A stretch of 41,482 nt of DNA from Methanobacterium sp. (GTDB lineage Archaea; Methanobacteriota; Methanobacteria; Methanobacteriales; Methanobacteriaceae). The stretch covers positions 16,116-57,597 of the forward strand of contig PLXT01000030.1 in assembly GCA_003151535.1 (NCBI GenBank), given 5' to 3'. Positions 16,390-25,314 of the stretch are shown piece after piece. The notes beneath the pieces are model-generated. The model ran no database searches, was not told the DNA's origin, and saw only the letters and a list, made by a program, of their open reading frames with translations. Position numbers and translations under genes: made by a program. Position 1 is the stretch's first letter. The number at the start of each line of letters is the position of its first letter.

Positions 16390-17652
16390 ATGAATATCCG
16401 TACTATAGAAGAGATTAATGAAAAGATCAAAGGAGGAAACGTTACAGTACTCACAGCAGAAGAAGTATCAGAACTTGTTAGTGAGAATAATCCTCCCATA
16501 GTTGAAGATGTAGATGTAGTGACAACAGGGACTTGTGGAATAATGTCTGGAACAGCTGCAGTACTACATGTTCCAGTGTCAGAACCCGGAACATTTAAAA
16601 AGGCTAAAAAAATTTTATTAAATGGTGTACCTGGATTTCCAGGACCCTGTCCAAATGAATGGCTGGGATCAGTCGATATGATCATATATGGAACAGCACA
16701 CAGTATCTATGACGATAAATATGGAGGGGGATTCTTATTCAAGGATATTGTGGGTGGACAGGAAATTGAAGTTGAAATGGAATCAACTGATGGAGATATA
16801 ATAAAATCTAAAACCAATATTAACGAAATTGGGACAGCTCAGATGATTGGAACTAGAATGGCTTTCAAAAACTATAACTCATTTACCAATCCTTCAAAAG
16901 AAATTGTTTCTTCCATATTCCATGCTATTGATATGTATGGTCCTTATAATGGGCTGTCAATTTCAGGATGTGGCCAACTTAACCCATTACAAAATGATCC
17001 TCTAATGAAAACAATCTGTTCAGGTGCGAAAGTTTTATTAAACGGTAGTGAAGGCAGTATAATAGGTCCAGGTACAAGAAGCAGTAGTGAGAAACCAAAT
17101 ATGATGATAACAGCAGATATGAAAGAAATGGATGCACATTATCTTGGAGGTTTCAAAACAGGTGCAGGTCCTGAGATATTTGACAGCGTTGCTGCTGCAA
17201 TACCTATTTTAAATGAAAATATTTTAAAACAGACTTTCATACAAAATAAAGATATTAAACTTCCAGTAGCCGATATTCGTGGACGACACAACATTTTAGG
17301 ATTTACAAATTATGGAGAAGTATGGGAAGGTTCAGATGAAAGACCCGTATACCATCCAGAAAATTGTTTGGAGTGTGAAAATTGCATTGTTCGTGAAAGA
17401 TGTCCAACAAACGCTTACACAAATACTTTGAATACTAAAAGATGTTTTGGTTGTGGAATGTGCGCATACTCCTGTCCAAATAATGCGTTTACAATGAACT
17501 CTGGAAGTGTAGTTTTCAATATTGAGGATAAAAACATTGCTATGCCAATAATATGCCGTCAATCGGACATTAAAAGAGCCCGTGAACTTACCGTCAATCT
17601 TAAAAAAAGGATAGAAAATGGAAATTTCGTTTTAAATAGTTGTTTGGATTAA
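16390..17652 (+). CDS. Homocysteine biosynthesis protein / methanogenesis marker 16
   Basis: COG1900 (DUF39) domain over about residues 1-310, with C49 in TGTCGIMSGT and C87 in PGFPGPCPNE as candidate catalytic cysteines. Two 4Fe-4S ferredoxin motifs follow (CLECENCIVRERCP and CFGCGMCAYSCP, about 325-370). Proteins of this family in methanogens convert aspartate semialdehyde to homocysteine with sulfide; the single-chain form with its own ferredoxin corresponds to marker 16. GGAG stands before ATG 16390. It lies 57 bp after alaS and may be co-transcribed. Family call is firm; the exact sulfur donor is not known from the sequence. Confidence 0.85.
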   Translation: MNIRTIEEINEKIKGGNVTVLTAEEVSELVSENNPPIVEDVDVVTTGTCGIMSGTAAVLHVPVSEPGTFKKAKKILLNGVPGFPGPCPNEWLGSVDMIIYGTAHSIYDDKYGGGFLFKDIVGGQEIEVEMESTDGDIIKSKTNINEIGTAQMIGTRMAFKNYNSFTNPSKEIVSSIFHAIDMYGPYNGLSISGCGQLNPLQNDPLMKTICSGAKVLLNGSEGSIIGPGTRSSSEKPNMMITADMKEMDAHYLGGFKTGAGPEIFDSVAAAIPILNENILKQTFIQNKDIKLPVADIRGRHNILGFTNYGEVWEGSDERPVYHPENCLECENCIVRERCPTNAYTNTLNTKRCFGCGMCAYSCPNNAFTMNSGSVVFNIEDKNIAMPIICRQSDIKRARELTVNLKKRIENGNFVLNSCLD

Positions 17653-17725
17653 TCAGAAATATTTTGAAATTGGATCTTAATTAATTCTTTCTCTTTAATA
17701 TTAATTTTTTTGATTAATTAGAATA

Positions 17726-18109
17726 TTACAGTGTAATATTTGAAAAAATAGGAATTTGATGTAAAGCTCCAGAGAATAGTATGATACCTAGCACAAATCC
17801 AATTAGAAGAGCAACCACTAGAAATAAGATTATAGCTAAAAGCGCAGAAGAACCAGATCCCTGTGGTTGATATTCTTCATGTGTTTCAGTTCCATGATAC
17901 TGTTCATGTTTTACATGACGAAATTCTTCTTCTTGACCAATTGGATTTCTTTTATTGTGACCAATTGAATTTTTCGGGTTATCCTGATATTCACCTGCAA
18001 TATATTTCTCTTTAAGTGATTTTGAATATGGTACCATCAGTTCCATCCCACAACTGGGACAGTAAGTTTCTCTATTCTTAATATTGGCGCCACAGTTTTT
18101 ACAAATCAT
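17726..18109 (-). CDS. Zinc-ribbon membrane protein
   Basis: 127 aa with an N-terminal zinc ribbon (C3-x2-C6, C17-x2-C20), a charged, probably disordered His/Glu-rich middle, and one transmembrane helix (about residues 88-113) near the C-terminus. This layout is common in archaeal membrane proteins of unknown role. A TATA box at about 18233-18241 (minus strand, inside a near-perfect palindrome 18227-18241) could drive it with a leader of about 100 nt. The stop lies in a small inverted repeat (AATATTAC/GTAATATT) that may also help end the plus-strand gene at 17652. Confidence 0.65.
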   Translation of the reverse strand: MICKNCGANIKNRETYCPSCGMELMVPYSKSLKEKYIAGEYQDNPKNSIGHNKRNPIGQEEEFRHVKHEQYHGTETHEEYQPQGSGSSALLAIILFLVVALLIGFVLGIILFSGALHQIPIFSNITL

Positions 18110-18397
18110 TTGATCACTTGAAATTGAATATATTAGTTTAATATTTTAGTATCAAGCTTAATTGAAAACAATATAATATTTCAGTTCCCCAATACTAATG
18201 ATTGTAACTATATTAGTTATCATATCATAAAAACTTTTTATAAAGGGTAATATATTTAAGATTTTAGTTGAAACCACATCTATTAACTCTTTATATTATT
18301 TTAAACAGCTTAAAATCAACTTCTAAAATTATTCCCCTTTGAATTAATAATAATTAAATAATTTAATTTTGAGTTATTAAAAAAGAGATTTAAAAGA

Positions 18398-18619
18398 TTA
18401 TATTACTATTTTAAGAAAATGGGATTCTCCTGTCCCTGCATCGAACTCAATGCTTTTAAATTCATTGATCATATCTTCAAATATTTTCCATAAAGTATCA
18501 TCTTCAGCATAAATACGGAAAATATGTTCATCTTCCATAACAATCTTCTCAACACCTAAATAATCCTCTTTAAGGTCATTATATATTTTTAGGCTCATTT
18601 CTTCCATAGATTTTTCCAT
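18398..18619 (-). CDS. Conserved-looking small protein, unknown function
   Basis: 73 aa, acidic, mixed alpha/beta; no domain recognised. A start at 18619 is preferred because GAGATGAT lies 4-5 nt upstream. The longer in-frame ATG at 18649 (83 aa) has no ribosome binding site. It starts 47 bp after the HEAT-repeat gene on the same strand, so the two may form an operon. Confidence 0.55.
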   Translation of the reverse strand: MEKSMEEMSLKIYNDLKEDYLGVEKIVMEDEHIFRIYAEDDTLWKIFEDMINEFKSIEFDAGTGESHFLKIVI

Positions 18620-18666
18620 TAGATCATCTCTCTTGCATAAATATTCCATCTATTTGTTGTTAAACA

Positions 18667-19446
18667 TTACAAATGATTTTTTATATATTCATTTGCTTCT
18701 TCGGGAGTTATTGTAGCAAATTTATACCTTCTATGAACATTTACTATCTCTTTGGATGCATCAATCACAAGCTCTTTGTTTGTCCAGCTTTTCAAGTTTT
18801 CCACCACAATTTCAAGACATCCTTTTTTGTAGCTTATCTGTCCTACCACATGAATAATCATATCTCTAACAGTTTTAACTTTCTCGTTTTGTAATTCTTT
18901 TAGTAAAGGTAAAACTTCTTCGGGATGCGTTCTTCCCCGGAGTTCTATTCCATGAATTATTTCTCTACGAATTTTTGGATCATCATCGTGCAAATGCATT
19001 TTTGCAAATTTAAAAGTAGGAACTGGATTTTTGAGTCCCATTTGCTTTAATGCACCTATCACTGCATTTCTAACTGAGTGATGTTTGTCTACTAACGCTT
19101 TTTCAAACGGTTTAATGACATTATCTGCATCCTTCTTTCCAATTTCTCCTAACGCATATACCGATGTTTGTCTAACTCTTTCATTTCTATCTTTCAACAT
19201 AGCATCTAAAAGTCGTAATATTATCTTTTCAAGATCAATATGCCCCATATATATTCTTCCAATTGCAAGATATGCATTTTTTCTGATGTAAGTGTCATTG
19301 TCTGATGAATAATTCCAAATGGTTTCAGGGATAATTATATCATTATCAGTTACACTACCTAAATCTAAAATTGATTGCAATATCTTATCTTCGATTTCAT
19401 TGACAAGTTTCTGCCTTTCTGTCTTTGATAGATCGTAGAATCCCAT
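18667..19446 (-). CDS. HEAT-repeat protein
   Basis: 259 aa made of about six helical HEAT/PBS-lyase-type repeats; clear units are RKNAYLAIGRI, RQTSVYALGEIG, RNAVIGALKQMG and RREIIHGIELRG. Such solenoids act as protein-binding scaffolds. No catalytic residues are apparent. A lyase role is possible for PBS-type repeats but unsupported here. AGGGG precedes ATG 19446. Partner unknown; the small downstream protein is the only gene close enough to be co-expressed. Confidence 0.7.
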   Translation of the reverse strand: MGFYDLSKTERQKLVNEIEDKILQSILDLGSVTDNDIIIPETIWNYSSDNDTYIRKNAYLAIGRIYMGHIDLEKIILRLLDAMLKDRNERVRQTSVYALGEIGKKDADNVIKPFEKALVDKHHSVRNAVIGALKQMGLKNPVPTFKFAKMHLHDDDPKIRREIIHGIELRGRTHPEEVLPLLKELQNEKVKTVRDMIIHVVGQISYKKGCLEIVVENLKSWTNKELVIDASKEIVNVHRRYKFATITPEEANEYIKNHL

Positions 19447-19530
19447 ATTTTAAGCCCCTAAATTATATTAACAATTATTAAAATTTGATCTTCGATATTT
19501 TTGTTTAAATTTACATCAAATTCACAAACT

Positions 19531-20566
19531 CTAATGTTTCAGCATACGAAACAACTCATTGACCTCATCCATTGTTGGTAACCTAGAAATATCATGGTAT
19601 TCCGAGGCTTTATAGAAGGGTTTGTACTGTGACATTATATTCAAAACTACATCTAAGCCCAGATTATTAGATATCCATTTTATAATTGGTTTTGAACAAC
19701 ATTCAACATGATTTGGAAGTACTAATTGTCTGATGATAATATCACTGGAATCATAGGCAATTTCATGATTCCTCATTATAATTTTGGAGTAATTAGAAAT
19801 TCCTGAAAGATTTTCAGCACATTTATCATTTCCATATTCAAAATCAGTGATATAAACATCAACAAATCCATCAAGTAATTTCATTGCAAGTTCGGATAGG
19901 TATAAATTGTTATTCCAGATCACAGGCATATTTTCCGAAGAATTATTGATAGTTCGCAAGATATAGTGTAAATTCGGTGTAGGCTCACCCCCAACAAAAT
20001 TAACATTCATTGATCCTTGCCTGCGTTCTCAAGTCAATTATCAATCCAAGTTTAACCGGATCTAAAACTATTCCACGATCTGGATGTTGACTTATGTCCC
20101 AATTTTGGCAGTAAGTACATTTAAAATTACAGCCAGAAAAAAATATAGTGTGGCTGGGCACTAGAGGTTTTTCTTCACCCATATGCAAAAATTCAGATGC
20201 TATTACTGGTTTAATTACTCGACAAGATCCAATTTCAAATCTACGATCGATTTCACATTTTTTTTCACACAGCACACATTTCTCTAATAAATTTTCAGCA
20301 ATTTTGATTTTAAGATCGAAGTAAGAGAAATCAGGTATTATCATTTCATCCCAAGAGATTTCATTGTATTTAGAATGATATTCTCCAATTATTTGATCGT
20401 GTTCATTTATCATAGCATCCAAATCCATTGGAGATTCTGCAAATATGCTTGAAGAAACTTTCATTCTTGATGGTTTTTCATTGGATGTTATTTTAAGTAA
20501 TTCTGAAGGGCCTGTCGGAGACTTCCTCCAAACTGACCTATCATATCTCGGGGGATCATTAACCAA
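19531..20566 (-). pseudogene. Radical SAM protein (PflX/COG1313-like), split by a frameshift
   Basis: The first reading frame (20000-20566) holds two CxxC-like pairs (CVLCEKKC) and the radical SAM motif GCNFKCTYCQN, which binds a 4Fe-4S cluster and SAM. It ends abruptly after DLRTQ. The second frame (19531-20010) resumes with the expected NVNFVGGEPTPNLHYIL and runs to a normal C-terminus. One extra base (or two missing) between about 20010 and 20031 explains the break. The rest is well preserved, so it is a recent mutation, a sequencing error or, less likely, programmed frameshifting. Translation starts at TTG 20566, overlapping the tldE-like stop by 8 bp. Confidence 0.75.
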
Positions 20567-21863
20567 CTACCCTTAAATTTTCAACTAATATTTGAGGAAG
20601 TACAAAAGGACCTATCTTACGTTTCTCGGCTGTTGCTGCTGATGCGACTCCCATGGCTTGGAATATGTTTCCTGAAAGCATTGCCTTTTTGATTGGATGT
20701 TTTAACTCCCCATTTTCAATTTTAAAAGCATTCATTGCTTCCACAGAAAAATCTCCAGATATTGGATTTGCTGTGTGGGCCCCAAGAACGTCTGTAATCA
20801 TTACTCCATCATCAATCGTTGATATCTCTTTTACATCATCAAAGTCTAGTATCAAATTGGACAAACCCACAGCAGGCACATCACCATACGATGATCTCAT
20901 ACCATTACCTGTGGGTTCCACTCCTCCCTTCTTAGCCGAGTATATATCGTATAAAAAGTTTTTCAATATACCTTTCTCGATTAATGGCGTTCTTTGACTG
21001 GATATCCCTTCGCCATCACTGGCTGCAGATTGAAGGCCACCTTCAAGTGTTCCATCATCATATATACTTAAAGAGTTGGATACAACTTCTTGGCCGATTT
21101 TATCTGCAAAAACAGACCTTCCCCTCTGAACATTATCAGCATTAAGTGCACTGGAAAATGTTGCAATAAGTCCTGATGCAGCATGATGATCAAGAATAAC
21201 TGGAAAATCTGCAGTTTCAAAAGATAATCCTTTTCGTGAATCTTTTGCAATTTTACATGCATTTTTTGCTATCTCTACCGGATCTATGTCTAAATGTCTT
21301 GATGAATCAGATTCACTTGCTGTAGACACATTTTCACCATCATCCACATTGACTGATATGTAACCTGAAAAAATAGATGAAACATCTTGAGAGACTGCAC
21401 CTTCAGAATTGGCTATTATAAACTTGCTGTAGCCTGTTTGGAAACCACCAGATGTAGGTTCGCATTTCTCATCTAGAACAGTTGCAAGCATGATCTTTCC
21501 GAAACTAACCATCTCTTCTAGTTCAAGATACTCAATTTTAGGGTCAAAAATACCCTTTATATCCGGGTATTTGGATTTAGGTGCAAATGCAAAATTTTCA
21601 TCGACTTCATTAGATTTAGCATTAAAAATTGCACTTTTAACCGTATTTTCAAGCTTATCAAGGTTGGTTGAGTAAGAGAAACCCATCTTCCCATCAAGGA
21701 TGACTCTTATTCCCACACCAAATGTAAATGCTTCCTTTGCAAAGTCGACTTTATCCTTCTTGATATCAACATTAACTCCTTCTTCCTTCTCAACATAAAT
21801 TTCAGCTTGATCTGTATACTTAAGGGCAAGATCAAGTGTTTGGTTCGCTACATCATGCATCAT
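20559..21863 (-). CDS. TldE/PmbA-family protein
   Basis: 434 aa. The conserved pattern includes a central DHHAASGLIATFSSAL and a C-terminal GDFSVEAMNAFKIENGEL segment. The HExxxH zinc motif of TldD is absent, so this is the TldE (PmbA) partner, which needs TldD to form the active peptidase that processes modified peptides. No tldD is in the window. GAGGTGT precedes ATG 21863. A small hairpin (TTCAAC/GTTGAA, 21889-21905) stands in the leader. The overlap with the radical SAM gene implies joint expression. Confidence 0.82.
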   Translation of the reverse strand: MMHDVANQTLDLALKYTDQAEIYVEKEEGVNVDIKKDKVDFAKEAFTFGVGIRVILDGKMGFSYSTNLDKLENTVKSAIFNAKSNEVDENFAFAPKSKYPDIKGIFDPKIEYLELEEMVSFGKIMLATVLDEKCEPTSGGFQTGYSKFIIANSEGAVSQDVSSIFSGYISVNVDDGENVSTASESDSSRHLDIDPVEIAKNACKIAKDSRKGLSFETADFPVILDHHAASGLIATFSSALNADNVQRGRSVFADKIGQEVVSNSLSIYDDGTLEGGLQSAASDGEGISSQRTPLIEKGILKNFLYDIYSAKKGGVEPTGNGMRSSYGDVPAVGLSNLILDFDDVKEISTIDDGVMITDVLGAHTANPISGDFSVEAMNAFKIENGELKHPIKKAMLSGNIFQAMGVASAATAEKRKIGPFVLPQILVENLRVVG

Positions 21864-21951
21864 ATTTTACACCTCGAATGTCTAAAGATTCAACAATAAG
21901 TTGAAATAATATTAAATTTTGACAATGATTTATTGAAAAATACATATTTTA

Positions 21952-22626
21952 CTAACTAATTCCAAAAATATATTTCTCAACCGCTTCTTTAACCCCGTTT
22001 CCATGAGGTTGGGTAGTTACATAATCTGCAATATCCTTAAGTTCTTGGTCAGCATTTGAAACAGCTACTTTAAAACCTACAGCCTGTAAAAATTCTATAT
22101 CATTTTCACTATCACCTATTGCTAGGACTTCACTGGCTTTAACATCCATGTTTTCTGCAACTTTAATAACCGAAGATCCCTTGCTTACAGATGGATCTGT
22201 AATGTGTATTGCAAATTTACTATCGTAGATCCTAACATCAAAGTCTTTGAGAATTTCTTTAATGATTTGAACAGGAAATTTTCTGGTTATTGCTATTTCT
22301 GAAATTCTTAAATGAGAGTTCTGAACTTTTTCAACGGGTAATTCTGATTTAAGATGATTATATGCATCTAAACATACTTCAAAATTTCCAAGAACTTTCT
22401 TAGAGCCATTATATTCAATTACTCCCCCATTTTCAGCCACAACACCCCCAGAAGTTGCCAAAAATATAGATAATGCATTTGTAAAACATAAAACATTACC
22501 AGTTGTTATAATAACTGGAATTCCCAAGTCCTCAACCCTATAAATAGTATTTATTGCACTAATACAACCTCTTCTACTTTTATCAGTAATTGTGCCGTCA
22601 ATATCTAGGGCTAATGCTTTTATCAT
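21952..22626 (-). CDS. Phosphoglycolate phosphatase, archaeal type (HAD family)
   Basis: HAD motif I is LDIDGTITD (D8 nucleophile, D10), motif II IITTGN, and motif IV GDSENDIEF near residue 170. The C2-type cap between them and the length (224 aa) match the archaeal phosphoglycolate phosphatase group (TIGR01487), which removes phosphate from 2-phosphoglycolate. Related sugar phosphatases are possible. It lies 33 bp downstream of hypD and 88 bp upstream of the tldE-like gene. Confidence 0.82.
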   Translation of the reverse strand: MIKALALDIDGTITDKSRRGCISAINTIYRVEDLGIPVIITTGNVLCFTNALSIFLATSGGVVAENGGVIEYNGSKKVLGNFEVCLDAYNHLKSELPVEKVQNSHLRISEIAITRKFPVQIIKEILKDFDVRIYDSKFAIHITDPSVSKGSSVIKVAENMDVKASEVLAIGDSENDIEFLQAVGFKVAVSNADQELKDIADYVTTQPHGNGVKEAVEKYIFGIS

Positions 22627-22659
22627 AAAGTCACCTTCATTTTAATTAAATTCAAATAA

Positions 22660-23718
22660 TTACATCGAAGGATCGAATGATCCATACCTGAAAGCTATAT
22701 TACATGTACCTTCTTTACTAACCATACAAGCCCCTACAGGATTCATGGGATTACATTCAGTTTTGAAAAGTTTGCATTCTTCTGGTCTTGCCACTCCCCT
22801 AAGGATTGGACCACAAATGCATCCAGTTACAACAGGTTGAGTTTCTCCAATTTCTATATCAAATTTTTCTCTTGCATTGAAATTTGAAAATTCCTTCTTA
22901 ACTTCATACACAGAATCTGGTATTTTAGGAAATCCTCTCCACTCCCGGCTGGTTATATAAAATACTTCATCGAGAAGTTCTTGGGCTTTTATATTCCCTT
23001 CTTCTCTAACAGCACGTTTGTACTCGTTTTGAACCTCAGCTTTATCATCTTTAAATTGTTTTAATACCATATAAATTGATATAAGTACATCAAATGGGTT
23101 AAATCCTGCAACAACTTGCGGGATTCCATATTTTTCAGAAAAAGGTTCGTATGGTTTGGTTCCTATGATAGTTGATACATGTCCTGGTTCAATTAAAGCA
23201 TTAAGATTGACTTCTCCAGATTCTATAAGAAATTTAAGGGCCGGTGGTATGAGTCGGTGGCTTGATAAAACTGAAAAATTCTCAGGAGGACCATTTACCA
23301 ATTCAGCAGCAGTAGTCGGTGCAGTTGTTTCAAATCCCGCAGCCATGAAAACTACTTCATTATCTGTTTTTTGTGCCATCTCAACTGCATTGTTCACTCC
23401 ATAAACTATCCTAACATCAGCGCCATCTGCCTTAGCATCTGTTAAAGATCCTGTAGTTCCAGGAACCCTCAACATATCTCCAAATGTTGCGATTGTAATA
23501 CCTTCCCTTGCAAGATAAAGACACTCATCAACTTCCCTTGATGGCACACAACAGACTGGACATCCAGGCCCTGCAACAATTTCTACCTCTTTAGGTATGA
23601 GAGTTCTGATTCCATGCTGCATTATGGTATGTTCATGTGATCCGCAAACATGCATTATCTTTACTGGTCTTGAGATTTTTTCTATTCTTTGTACAATTTC
23701 TTTAGATAGGTTTTTCAT
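22660..23718 (-). CDS. hypD: Hydrogenase maturation factor HypD
   Basis: Iron-binding scaffold that with HypC carries the Fe(CN)2CO unit for [NiFe] hydrogenases. Diagnostic motifs are CGSHEHTI (C25), GPGCPVC (C53, C56), TFGDMLRVPG, GFETTAPT, and the C-terminal 4Fe-4S region CICGPILRGVARPEEC with further cysteines. The 352-aa length is normal. GGTGG precedes ATG 23718. No other hyp gene is in the window. [NiFe] hydrogenases are central to a hydrogen-using methanogen. Confidence 0.95.
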   Translation of the reverse strand: MKNLSKEIVQRIEKISRPVKIMHVCGSHEHTIMQHGIRTLIPKEVEIVAGPGCPVCCVPSREVDECLYLAREGITIATFGDMLRVPGTTGSLTDAKADGADVRIVYGVNNAVEMAQKTDNEVVFMAAGFETTAPTTAAELVNGPPENFSVLSSHRLIPPALKFLIESGEVNLNALIEPGHVSTIIGTKPYEPFSEKYGIPQVVAGFNPFDVLISIYMVLKQFKDDKAEVQNEYKRAVREEGNIKAQELLDEVFYITSREWRGFPKIPDSVYEVKKEFSNFNAREKFDIEIGETQPVVTGCICGPILRGVARPEECKLFKTECNPMNPVGACMVSKEGTCNIAFRYGSFDPSM

Positions 23719-23908
23719 TATGCCACCATGATAAGTTTTAATAATTGAAATTTAGATCGTTATAGTACAATAATTCATTTACAATATTCTTTTACCTTGA
23801 TATAATCTATTGTAAAAACAGATAGATAAAAATAGGTGTAGATAAATTCAGTATTAAATCTTATTTATCATTTATAGTAATCAAAAATTATCATAAGTAG
23901 GTGGATCA

Positions 23909-25159
23909 ATGGATAAAATAAACATAGCTGTTTTAGGTTTAGGAACAGAAGGCAAACATGCTGTTAAAAGCCTTCTTGATTATGGGAATCATGTTTACGG
24001 TTCTGATCTTAATAATGATATTAATTTGTCCGAATTGGGCCATGAAGATTTGGATATTGATCTTGGTATGCATAACATAGCAAAGATAAATTCAGCAGAT
24101 GCAGTAGTTCTAAGTCCTGGTCTATGGCACACAAATATTGCAAAAAGCATAATAAAAGAGAATAAACTTCTTTCTGATGTTATTACAGCCCATAGATCAA
24201 TTTTTACAATTGCTGTAACTGGAACTAATGGAAAGACAACCACATGTTACATGCTGAATGATATACTTGAAAAATCAGGCTTAAATGTTCTTTTAGGAGG
24301 AAATGCAGGGGGAGGTTTTGACGGATATACCAAACTGATTCTTGAAGCATCAGAAAATAAATATGATGTTATGATAGTGGAAGTTTGTGATATGACCTTG
24401 GATTATGCATCGTACATCTTCAACATTGACATGGTGATAGTAACCAATATTGGATATGATCATATGGGTTATCATGTGTCGTTAGAAAATTACAGAAAAT
24501 CTGTTTGTAAGTTTTTAAAGGGAAAGAAACAAGCTATTCTAAATGGAAACGATTCTTTACTTATAAAATGTGTTAACTGTGCTCATAAAACATTTTTATT
24601 CGATTTAAACCATCGAAAATTGAAATTATTTGGAGAATTCAATCAAGAAAATGCATCGGGGGCTTTTAAAGCTGCAGAACTTTTAGGAATATCTCCCAAA
24701 TTTATAAATAAAGTTTTAAGTAATTTCAACAGCGTTAAGGGTAGAACTATATCTATCAATTTCATTAACTCTAAAATCATAATTGGAAAAACAGACAATC
24801 ATGATGCAGCAGCTGCTGTATTTAATGAAGCCAAAATGGATGTTATAATAATCGGAACACCTCGAAAAAGTGAAAACCATAGATATAGTATCTTAAAAGA
24901 GGTCAAAGTTGCAAAACCAGATCTTGTAGTATTATTTCCAGGATTGGAGGATACCACTGACATCGCCAAAGAAATATTAAAAACTGAAGGGTACAATGGC
25001 GAAATTTGCATATTAGATGAAGTTTCACAAGTGGTGGAATTGGCATTAAAATGTACCAAAAAGTATAAAACCATATTCATAGGTGGAAATGGTCAAAAAA
25101 AGATTATGTCCATTCAAAACACCTTAAATGAAATTTCAAAAAGTATTAATAATTATTAG
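23909..25159 (+). CDS. Mur-ligase-family protein
   Basis: N-terminal GLGTEGKHAVKSLLDYG resembles the Rossmann start of MurD. The ATP-binding loop is TGTNGKTTT near residue 107, followed by TNIGYDHMGYH, which corresponds to the Mur TNI-x-x-DH-x-D region, and a C-terminal domain. It is 416 aa, the normal size. In Methanobacteriales such ligases build the pseudomurein peptide. Another relative, CfbE, makes coenzyme F430, but as I recall its N-terminus and loop are unlike this one. AGGTGGATC precedes ATG 23909. The next genes encode a secreted protein and a nucleotidyltransferase. Substrate not assignable by eye. Confidence 0.75.
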   Translation: MDKINIAVLGLGTEGKHAVKSLLDYGNHVYGSDLNNDINLSELGHEDLDIDLGMHNIAKINSADAVVLSPGLWHTNIAKSIIKENKLLSDVITAHRSIFTIAVTGTNGKTTTCYMLNDILEKSGLNVLLGGNAGGGFDGYTKLILEASENKYDVMIVEVCDMTLDYASYIFNIDMVIVTNIGYDHMGYHVSLENYRKSVCKFLKGKKQAILNGNDSLLIKCVNCAHKTFLFDLNHRKLKLFGEFNQENASGAFKAAELLGISPKFINKVLSNFNSVKGRTISINFINSKIIIGKTDNHDAAAAVFNEAKMDVIIIGTPRKSENHRYSILKEVKVAKPDLVVLFPGLEDTTDIAKEILKTEGYNGEICILDEVSQVVELALKCTKKYKTIFIGGNGQKKIMSIQNTLNEISKSINNY

Positions 25160-25222
25160 TTAATATCATATTATTATACATATTTTCACTTTTTAACTAC
25201 AATCTATAATCAAAATCATATA

Positions 25223-25231
25223 CTATAAATA
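25223..25231 (+). promoter_or_regulatory. TATA box of secreted-protein gene
   Basis: CTATAAATA predicts transcription from about 25252. The leader then contains a 10-codon upstream ORF (25289-25321) that spans the AGGAGGGG ribosome binding site and ends inside the start of the main gene. Confidence 0.5.
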
Positions 25232-25314
25232 GTTTTTAGCACAATAATTATTTTAATAAAAGTGCGGGAATGGTTTAGGAGATGTAGTATGATAAGTGAT
25301 AGGAGGGGTTTTTT

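Noticed and set aside
23909..25159. Assignment of the Mur ligase as CfbE (coenzyme F430 synthase)
   Set aside because: The N-terminus and TGTNGKTTT loop look more like MurD-type ligases; the evidence is too weak to name it either way.
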